This document shows, in pieces, positions 20,117 to 24,570 of a stretch of 24,570 nt of DNA (within the stretch, counting starts at the first letter, position 1; each line of letters opens with the position of its first letter). Origin of the DNA: Xenorhabdus eapokensis (GTDB lineage: Bacteria; Pseudomonadota; Gammaproteobacteria; Enterobacterales; Enterobacteriaceae). The notes beneath the pieces were generated by a model. That model saw nothing but the letters and a program-made list of their open reading frames with translations, searched no databases and had not been told where the DNA came from. The translations under genes and the position numbers were made by a program. Location: positions 1-24,570 of the forward strand of contig NZ_MKGQ01000040.1 in the NCBI RefSeq assembly GCF_001908105.1, written 5' to 3'.

Positions 20117-20530
20117 ATGAAAAAGAGCATTCTGGCGGCGGTATTATTGGCTCTGGCTATCATATATACCGCTTTTGCCAACTCAGAGAAAGAACGAATT
20201 GATGTTCTGACTGAACAAAATCGTGTTGCGGACTACCTGCGCCAGAATCACACATTGCCAGATTATTACATTACGAAGAAGCAGGCTCGTCGCCTTGGTT
20301 GGAACGCTCGTGCAGGTAATTTATGTGAAGTATTGCCGGGCAGAGCTATTGGTGGTGATAAATTTTCCAACCGTGAGAATAAATTACCGACAAAATCCGG
20401 CCGTCACTGGTTTGAAGCGGATGTAAATTATCGGTGTGGGCACAGAGGAAGTGACAGGTTGCTTTATTCTAATGATGGTTTTATTTATCTGACGGTTGAT
20501 CACTACAACAGTTTTACCCGACTAGAGTAA
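20117..20530 (+). CDS. Secreted barnase-type ribonuclease
   Basis: 137 residues: a signal peptide (positive MKK, hydrophobic 5-19, probable cleavage after AFA at residue 21) and a barnase domain (about 28-137). Aligned without gaps to Bacillus barnase at an offset of 27, all key residues are present: Lys54 (K27), Glu100 general base (E73), Arg110 and Arg114 (R83, R87) and His129 general acid (H102). The motif GGDKFSNRE matches GGDIFSNRE. It should cleave single-stranded RNA, preferably after guanine, outside the cytoplasm. Cys70 and Cys107 fall at barnase positions 43 and 80, suggesting a natural disulfide. A TTGAGG ribosome-binding site precedes the ATG. The cognate inhibitor gene follows after 4 bp. 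Confidence 0.93.
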   Translation: MKKSILAAVLLALAIIYTAFANSEKERIDVLTEQNRVADYLRQNHTLPDYYITKKQARRLGWNARAGNLCEVLPGRAIGGDKFSNRENKLPTKSGRHWFEADVNYRCGHRGSDRLLYSNDGFIYLTVDHYNSFTRLE

Positions 20531-20534
20531 TGAT

Positions 20535-20804
20535 ATGAAAAAGGTGGAATTCGACTTTAGCCAACTCCCTGATTTGAACGCTTTCTATGCTGAATTCAAA
20601 CAACGCTTCGATCTTGGGGATGATTTTGGTGCTAACCTGGATGCGCTATGGGATGCAGTGACTGGTTATATTCAGTTACCTGTTGAGATTAATTTTATCC
20701 ACGTGACTCCGCAAAAAAGAACGCGCTTTGCAGCATTAATATTGTTGTTCGAAGAAGCCCAAGAGGAGCTGGAAGGGGAATTGCGGTTTAATGTGATAGA
20801 TTGA
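20535..20804 (+). CDS. Barstar-family ribonuclease inhibitor
   Basis: 89 residues, the size of barstar (89-90 aa) and E. coli YhcO. It should bind and block the barnase active site in the cytoplasm before export. The binding helix carries GANLDALWD; Asp36 and Asp40 correspond to barstar D35 and D39, the residues that contact the barnase active site. A Glu-rich helix (FEEAQEELEGE, about 72-82) covers the position of barstar E76. No signal peptide is present. It starts 4 bp after the RNase stop, so the two genes are co-expressed. E. coli keeps only an orphan barstar (YhcO) near tldD, so this locus may be the fuller ancestral form, which is inference. Confidence 0.92.
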   Translation: MKKVEFDFSQLPDLNAFYAEFKQRFDLGDDFGANLDALWDAVTGYIQLPVEINFIHVTPQKRTRFAALILLFEEAQEELEGELRFNVID

Positions 20805-20829
20805 ATTTTCTCTTCTGTTGATATTCCTT

Positions 20830-20870
20830 AAGCCGCTTGCGACGATGCAGGCGGCTTTGTTTGCTATTTT
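20830..20870 (+). terminator. Rho-independent terminator after barstar
   Basis: AAGCCGCTTGC (20830-20840) pairs with GCAGGCGGCTT (20847-20857), an 11-bp stem with one G-T wobble and a 6-nt loop, followed by a T-rich tail. It closes the plus-strand tldD-barnase-barstar transcript and separates it from the opposing array. Confidence 0.88.
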
Positions 20871-20875
20871 TAGAC

Positions 20876-20989
20876 TCATTCCTGAAAAATTTGGTTATCA
20901 TTGATTGATACCAATTCCAACATCAGAAAATCTAAATAATTCATATTGGTTTCTGATATTGGAATCACTTCACGGTGATCGTTTACCAC
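20876..20989 (-). pseudogene. Truncated copy of the array's small gene (B4)
   Basis: A GTG overlapping the A4 stop opens a 37-codon frame. Its first 26 residues, starting VNDHREVI and ending YLDFLMLEL, match the full B proteins with a few substitutions. The homology stops abruptly at about 20912 and the frame ends in unrelated residues (VSINDNQIFQE) and a TGA at 20876-20878. This marks the downstream edge of the array, close to the barstar terminator. It may be a remnant of a fifth unit or of the original gene. Confidence 0.85.
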
Positions 20990-21687
20990 TCACCGTAGGG
21001 GTATTTTTTCCCTTTGATAAAGTCTTTGATATATTCAGGGTAATCGTCTCCATAACCACTAGAATGCTTTGTTTTTCCCTGACATACTGTCATCTTTTCG
21101 CCGAAAACTGATTCACCAGTAGCAATTAAGATATTATCACCATTGTTTTTATCATAACCTAGTAACCAAGCTCGGGCATTTCCACCAGGTGCTAATCCAA
21201 CAAATATTGTATCTCGATAGAATATATGCCCTTTCACTCTGCGCCCGATATAGGGTTCACGCATCAGTTGCCTTACATCTGGCGTAAAGTCAAATGTTGT
21301 TTGGTAGGATTTTTTATCGATCACCGAATCCCAACAAACAGTCAATGAACGGGGTAAAGCTTCACCATAGTTTCGAATACCACTACTCCCCCCTAAACGT
21401 TTATTCCAGTCATGCAAACTTTCATAATCTGGGTTTGCACCATCTGGCATAAATTTTTGAACAACATAGTTATCCTCATCCTGAAATTGGACAAAGCTGA
21501 TGCTGGCAGGAAAATATTTCGGTGTGCGTAACTTAAACCACCATTTATCATAAGGCAACGGCTGACTGTGGCGCACAATAGGCTTGTAATTTACGACTCG
21601 TTTTCCGGGCAGATAAGACTGGCAGGCGGTTAATCCCACTATCACACTTAAACCCAATAACAGGACTAATGCTTTTTTGTGTCTCAT
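20983..21687 (-). CDS. DUF2931-like lipoprotein, array copy A4
   Basis: 234 residues with a lipoprotein signal: MRHKK, hydrophobic core, then lipobox LTAC with lipidated Cys22. The residue after Cys is Gln, not Asp, so Lol-dependent transfer to the outer membrane is expected. The mature part resembles DUF2931-type lipoproteins (PYDKWWF near the start, VCWDSVIDKKSYQT, IFVGLAPGG, C-terminal YPYGEW); family assignment is from recall and moderate. Two cysteines in the mature domain (VCWDS and TVCQ) could pair. Function is unknown. This copy has the C-terminal block GEKMTVCQGKTKHSSG shared with A2, and a middle block (GRRVKGHIFYRD) shared with A1 and A2. AAGGA 12 bp before the ATG is a good ribosome-binding site, and the start overlaps B3 by 4 bp. 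Confidence 0.85.
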   Translation of the reverse strand: MRHKKALVLLLGLSVIVGLTACQSYLPGKRVVNYKPIVRHSQPLPYDKWWFKLRTPKYFPASISFVQFQDEDNYVVQKFMPDGANPDYESLHDWNKRLGGSSGIRNYGEALPRSLTVCWDSVIDKKSYQTTFDFTPDVRQLMREPYIGRRVKGHIFYRDTIFVGLAPGGNARAWLLGYDKNNGDNILIATGESVFGEKMTVCQGKTKHSSGYGDDYPEYIKDFIKGKKYPYGEW

Positions 21688-21965
21688 TTTGAAATTTCCT
21701 TACCGGTAAGATCAAATATGGCTCGGTGCCATTTTTCACAAGGGCGGTTCACAAGACTGATTAACTCTACGGCATTCACACCATATTTAGTCTGGATCAA
21801 GGCTAGCTCTTCTTCGTTAAAAGGAATGACTGACTGGCCTTGCCGGATTGCACGCCCCTGCTCAATGTGTTTTGCTAAGATTGGTGGCAGTTCCAACATC
21901 AGAAACGATAAATAATTCTGATTGGTTTCTGATGTTGAAATCACTTCACGGTGATCGTTTACCAC
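21684..21965 (-). CDS. Unrecognised 93-aa protein, array copy B3
   Basis: 93 residues with no signal peptide or membrane segment. It starts at a GTG that overlaps the A3 stop codon region by 7 bp and ends overlapping A4 by 4 bp (ATGA). The amino acid sequence is identical to B1; only two bases differ (21720, 21723), so the two copies separated very recently or were homogenised. Recognisable landmarks are HREVISTSET, LMLELPPILAKH and NRPCEKWHRAIFDLTG. I do not recognise the family. The lack of export signal, small size and position before a lipoprotein would fit a detached C-terminal tip of a larger protein, for example an effector, but this is inference. Confidence 0.75.
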   Translation of the reverse strand: MVNDHREVISTSETNQNYLSFLMLELPPILAKHIEQGRAIRQGQSVIPFNEEELALIQTKYGVNAVELISLVNRPCEKWHRAIFDLTGKEISK

Positions 21966-22663
21966 TCACCATAGGGGTATTTTTTTCCTTTGATAAAGTC
22001 TTTGATACGTTTGGAATATTCCGCATAGCCATCAGGATAGTTTGTTTTATCCTGACATACCGTCATATTATCGCCGGAGACTGATTTACCGGTGGCAATT
22101 AAGATATTATCGCCATTATTCTTATCAATGCCGTTTAACCATGCGCGAGCTATACCACTTGGCGCTAAACCGATATAAATAACCTTCCGGTAATCAGGGG
22201 GTTGTTTTTCATAACCAGGATAAAAAGCAGGCTCGCGCATTAGTTGCCAAACTTCGGAGGTAAATTTAAAGGTTGTCTGATAAGATTTTTTATCAATTAC
22301 CGAATCCCAGCATATAGTCAATGAACGGGGCAGGGCTTCACCATAATTTCGGATACCACTACTTCCCCATAATCGTTTATTCCAGCTATTCACACTTTCG
22401 AAATCTGAACTAGCTCCATCTGGCATGAATTTTTGTACAAGGTAGTTATCTTCATCCTGAAACTGAACGAAGCTGACACTGGCAGGAAAATATTTCGGTG
22501 TACGCACTTTAAACCACCATTTATCATAAGGTAGCGGTTCACTGTGGCGTACAATGGGTTTATAAGTCACCACCCGTTTTCCGGGCAGATAAGACTGGCA
22601 GGCGGTTAATCCCACTATCACGCTTAAACCCAATAACAGGACTAATGCTTTTTTGTGTCTCAT
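21959..22663 (-). CDS. DUF2931-like lipoprotein, array copy A3
   Basis: 234 residues with the same signal peptide and LTAC lipobox (Cys22) as the other copies. This is the most divergent member. Between residues about 140 and 185 it carries a different block (REPAFYPGYEKQPPDYRKV, then YIGLAPSGIARAWLNG) where A1, A2 and A4 share another. Its N-terminal variable block (SSGIRNYGEALPRSLT) groups with A4, whereas its C-terminal block (SGDNMTVCQDKTNYPDG) groups with A1. So it is a mosaic. The ATG overlaps the B2 stop by one base (TAATG). Role unknown; outer-membrane placement is predicted from the lipobox. Confidence 0.85.
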   Translation of the reverse strand: MRHKKALVLLLGLSVIVGLTACQSYLPGKRVVTYKPIVRHSEPLPYDKWWFKVRTPKYFPASVSFVQFQDEDNYLVQKFMPDGASSDFESVNSWNKRLWGSSGIRNYGEALPRSLTICWDSVIDKKSYQTTFKFTSEVWQLMREPAFYPGYEKQPPDYRKVIYIGLAPSGIARAWLNGIDKNNGDNILIATGKSVSGDNMTVCQDKTNYPDGYAEYSKRIKDFIKGKKYPYGEW

Positions 22664-22941
22664 TATGAAATTTCCTTACCAGTAATATCAAATATGGCTC
22701 GGTGCCATTTTTCACAAGGGCGGTTCACAAAACTGATTAACTCTATGGCATTCACGCCATATTTAGTCTGGATCAAGGCTAGCTCTTCTGTGCTAAAAGG
22801 GGTTAATGACTGGCCTTGCCGGATTGCACGCCCGTGCTCAAAGTGTTTTGCTAAGATTGGTGGCAGTTCCAACATCAGAAACACTAAATAATTCTGATTG
22901 GTTTCTGATGTTGAAATCACTTCACGGTGATCGTTTACCAC
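22663..22941 (-). CDS. Unrecognised 92-aa protein, array copy B2
   Basis: 92 residues, the divergent B copy: about ten substitutions relative to B1/B3 (for example KHFEHGRA for KHIEQGRA, and SLTPFSTEE for SVIPFNEEE), and it lacks the final Lys because the stop comes one codon earlier. It starts at GTG within the A2 stop region (7-bp overlap). Preservation of an open frame despite these changes, with several conservative substitutions (V/I, L/I, L/F), suggests it is translated and under selection. Family not recognised. Confidence 0.75.
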   Translation of the reverse strand: MVNDHREVISTSETNQNYLVFLMLELPPILAKHFEHGRAIRQGQSLTPFSTEELALIQTKYGVNAIELISFVNRPCEKWHRAIFDITGKEIS

Positions 22942-23645
22942 TCACCGTAGGGGTATTTTTTTCCTTTGATAAAGTCTTTGATATATTCTGGGTAATCGTC
23001 TCCATAGCCACTAGAATGCTTTGTTTTTCCCTGACATACTGTCATCTTTTCGCCGAAAACTGATTCACCAGTAGCAATCAAGATATTGTTGCCGTTGTTT
23101 TTATCATAACCTCGTAACCAAGCCCGGGCAGCTCCGCCAGGTGCTAAACCAACAAATATTATATCCCGATAGAATATATGCCCTTTCACTCTTCGCCCGA
23201 TATAGGGTTCACGCATCAGTTGCCTTACATCTGGTGTAAAATCAAATGTTGTTTGGTAGGATTTTTTATCAATCACAGAATCCCAACAAATCATCATCCG
23301 AAGTGGTAAGGCTTCACCATGGTTCTTAACGCTGCTACCAGGACCTCCCCCTAATTCTTTACTCCAGTCGGTCAAACTCTGAATACTTGATTGAGCACCA
23401 TCATTCATAAATTTTTGCACAATATAGTTATCTTCATCCTGAAACTGAACGAAGCTGACACTGGCAGGGAAATATTTCGGTGTATAAATTTGAAACCACC
23501 ATTTATCATAAGGTAGCGGTTCACTGTGGCGTACAATGGGTTTATAAGTCACCACCCGTTTTCCGGGTGGATAGGACTGGCAGGCGGTTAATCCCACTAT
23601 CACGCTTAAACCCAATAACAGGACTAATGCTTTTTTGTTTCTCAT
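22935..23645 (-). CDS. DUF2931-like lipoprotein, array copy A2
   Basis: 236 residues. The signal peptide reads MRNKKALVLLLGLS with lipobox LTAC (Cys22), followed by QSYPPG where the other copies have QSYLPG. The N-terminal variable block (FMNDGAQSSIQSLTDWSKEL, then GPGSSVKNHGEALP) is shared only with A1. The middle block (GRRVKGHIFYRD) is shared with A1 and A4, and the C-terminal block (GEKMTVCQGKTKHSSG) with A4. Conserved landmarks WDSVIDKKSYQTTF, GLAPGG and YPYGEW are intact. AAGGA precedes the ATG, which overlaps the B1 stop (ATGA). Predicted outer-membrane lipoprotein of unknown role. Confidence 0.86.
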   Translation of the reverse strand: MRNKKALVLLLGLSVIVGLTACQSYPPGKRVVTYKPIVRHSEPLPYDKWWFQIYTPKYFPASVSFVQFQDEDNYIVQKFMNDGAQSSIQSLTDWSKELGGGPGSSVKNHGEALPLRMMICWDSVIDKKSYQTTFDFTPDVRQLMREPYIGRRVKGHIFYRDIIFVGLAPGGAARAWLRGYDKNNGNNILIATGESVFGEKMTVCQGKTKHSSGYGDDYPEYIKDFIKGKKYPYGEW

Positions 23646-23923
23646 TTTGAAATTTCCTTACCGGTAAGATCAAATATAGCGCGGTGCCATTTTTCACAAG
23701 GGCGGTTCACAAGACTGATTAACTCTACGGCATTCACACCATATTTAGTCTGGATCAAGGCTAGCTCTTCTTCGTTAAAAGGAATGACTGACTGGCCTTG
23801 CCGGATTGCACGCCCCTGCTCAATGTGTTTTGCTAAGATTGGTGGCAGTTCCAACATCAGAAACGATAAATAATTCTGATTGGTTTCTGATGTTGAAATC
23901 ACTTCACGGTGATCGTTTACCAC
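23642..23923 (-). CDS. Unrecognised 93-aa protein, array copy B1
   Basis: 93 residues, identical in sequence to B3. It begins with GTG overlapping the A1 stop by 7 bp and ends overlapping the A2 ATG by 4 bp. From 23682 to 24044 the DNA matches 21724-22086 base for base, covering most of B1 and the last part of A1. No signal peptide, no recognised domain. A single Cys sits in NRPCEKWH near residue 76. Confidence 0.75.
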   Translation of the reverse strand: MVNDHREVISTSETNQNYLSFLMLELPPILAKHIEQGRAIRQGQSVIPFNEEELALIQTKYGVNAVELISLVNRPCEKWHRAIFDLTGKEISK

Positions 23924-24570
23924 TCACCATAGGGGTATTTTTTTCCTTTGATAAAGTCTTTGATACGTTTGGAATATTCCGCATAGCCATCAGGATAGTT
24001 TGTTTTATCCTGACATACCGTCATATTATCGCCGGAGACTGATTCACCGGTGGCAACTAAGATATTGTCACCGTTGTTTTTATCATAACCTCGTAACCAA
24101 GCCCGGGCAGCTCCGCCAGGTGCTAAACCAACAAATATTATATCCCGATAGAATATATGCCCTTTCACTCTTCGCCCGATATAGGGTTCACGCATCAGTT
24201 GCCTTACATCTGGCGTAAAGTCAAATGTTGTTTGGTAGGATTTTTTATCGATCACCGAATCCCAACAAATCATCATCCGAAGTGGTAAGGCTTCACCATG
24301 GTTCTTAACGCTGCTACCAGGACCTCCCCCTAATTCTTTACTCCAGTCGGTCAAACTCTGAATACTTGATTGAGCACCATCATTCATAAATTTTTGCACA
24401 ATATAGTTATCTTCATCCTGAAACTGAACGAAGCTGACACTGGCAGGGAAATATTTCGGTGTATAAATTTGAAACCACCATTTATCATAAGGTAGCGGTT
24501 CACTGTGGCGTACAATGGGTTTATAAGTCACCACCCGTTTTCCGGGCAGATAAGACTGGCAGGCGGTTAA
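23917..24570 (-). CDS. DUF2931-like lipoprotein, array copy A1 (5' end cut by window)
   Basis: 217 codons are visible; the frame stays open to the right edge, beginning LTACQSYLPGKRVVTYK, so the lipobox Cys is present and only about 18 signal-peptide codons lie outside. An internal GTG at about 24534 is not the start. The N-terminal variable and middle blocks match A2 almost exactly, while the C-terminal block (SGDNMTVCQDKTNYPDG) matches A3. The switch falls near the KNNGDNIL stretch. It is the most upstream array member visible; more units or the parental gene may lie to the right. Confidence 0.86.
   Translation of the reverse strand, partial: LTACQSYLPGKRVVTYKPIVRHSEPLPYDKWWFQIYTPKYFPASVSFVQFQDEDNYIVQKFMNDGAQSSIQSLTDWSKELGGGPGSSVKNHGEALPLRMMICWDSVIDKKSYQTTFDFTPDVRQLMREPYIGRRVKGHIFYRDIIFVGLAPGGAARAWLRGYDKNNGDNILVATGESVSGDNMTVCQDKTNYPDGYAEYSKRIKDFIKGKKYPYGEW

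Larger units (their letters stand above)
20876..24570 (-). repeat. Tandem array of about 979-bp lipoprotein/small-protein units
   Basis: Four successive units on the minus strand share gene content and high identity. Gene A ends lie at 23917, 22935, 21959 and 20983, a spacing of 982, 976 and 976 bp. Each A is followed by B (93, 92, 93 aa, and finally a 37-aa truncated copy). In transcription order, right to left: A1 (cut by the edge), B1, A2, B2, A3, B3, A4, B4 remnant. All genes overlap their neighbours, so the array should be one operon entered from beyond the right edge. No promoter or terminator for it is seen inside the window. Confidence 0.95.

Noticed and set aside
20905..24042. Recurring plus-strand frames (20905-21111, 21848-22084, 22806-23063, 23806-24042) repeated in each unit
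   Set aside because: They recur only because the underlying A/B units are duplicated; they run antisense over the A/B junction and have no start signal.
24529..24534. Internal start for the rightmost lipoprotein (205 aa)
   Set aside because: The frame continues upstream through the lipobox LTAC to the window edge, so the true start is outside.

Overview
The window looks like chromosomal DNA of an insect- or nematode-associated gammaproteobacterium of the order Enterobacterales, most likely Xenorhabdus or Photorhabdus (Morganellaceae). The Fis protein differs from the E. coli one at a single residue by recall. The gene order fis-dusB-prmA-panF-yhdT-accC-accB-acuI | mreBCD-yhdE-rng-yhdP-tldD is the classic enterobacterial one, but with aroQ ahead of accB and a nitrilase-fold gene between yhdP and tldD. 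The genus call is inference from gene content, moderate AT-richness and the IS remnant.

Left edge (1-695): the 3' end of an IS5-family insertion sequence, then a decayed, frameshifted fragment of an sfsB/nlp (Ner-like) DNA-binding gene, then the terminator of the dusB-fis operon.

Left core (696-8476, minus strand): dusB-fis, with a recognisable fis-type promoter (TTTCAT, 17 bp spacer, TAATAT, GC-rich discriminator); yhdT-panF-prmA; aroQ-accB-accC ending in a strong terminator; and acuI. These cover tRNA modification and nucleoid organisation, pantothenate uptake and ribosomal-protein methylation, and fatty-acid and shikimate precursor supply.

Divergent spacer (8477-9080): about 600 bp without a gene, holding a 16-bp tandem repeat. 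E. coli has csrD here, next to mreB; no csrD is present in this window.

Right core (9081-20077, plus strand): mreB, mreC, mreD (cell shape), yhdE (Maf nucleotide pyrophosphatase), rng (RNase G), yhdP (AsmA-like envelope lipid transport), a nitrilase-fold protein whose expected catalytic glutamate is Ala, and tldD. The genes are tightly packed, several with 4-bp ATGA overlaps.

Accessory right end (20117-24570): an exported barnase-type RNase and its barstar, closed by a terminator. After it, on the opposite strand, comes a tandem array of about 979-bp units running off the right edge. Each unit pairs a DUF2931-like outer-membrane lipoprotein (about 235 aa, called A here) with an unrecognised 92-93 aa protein (called B), with overlapping reading frames. 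Four A genes (one cut by the edge), three B genes and one truncated B are visible. The A copies are patchworks of shared sequence blocks, and a 363-bp stretch is identical between units 1 and 3, which points to ongoing recombination or gene conversion. This array is the best candidate for an undescribed system, plausibly a duplicated immunity/effector-tip locus, but that function is inferred and not shown by the sequence.
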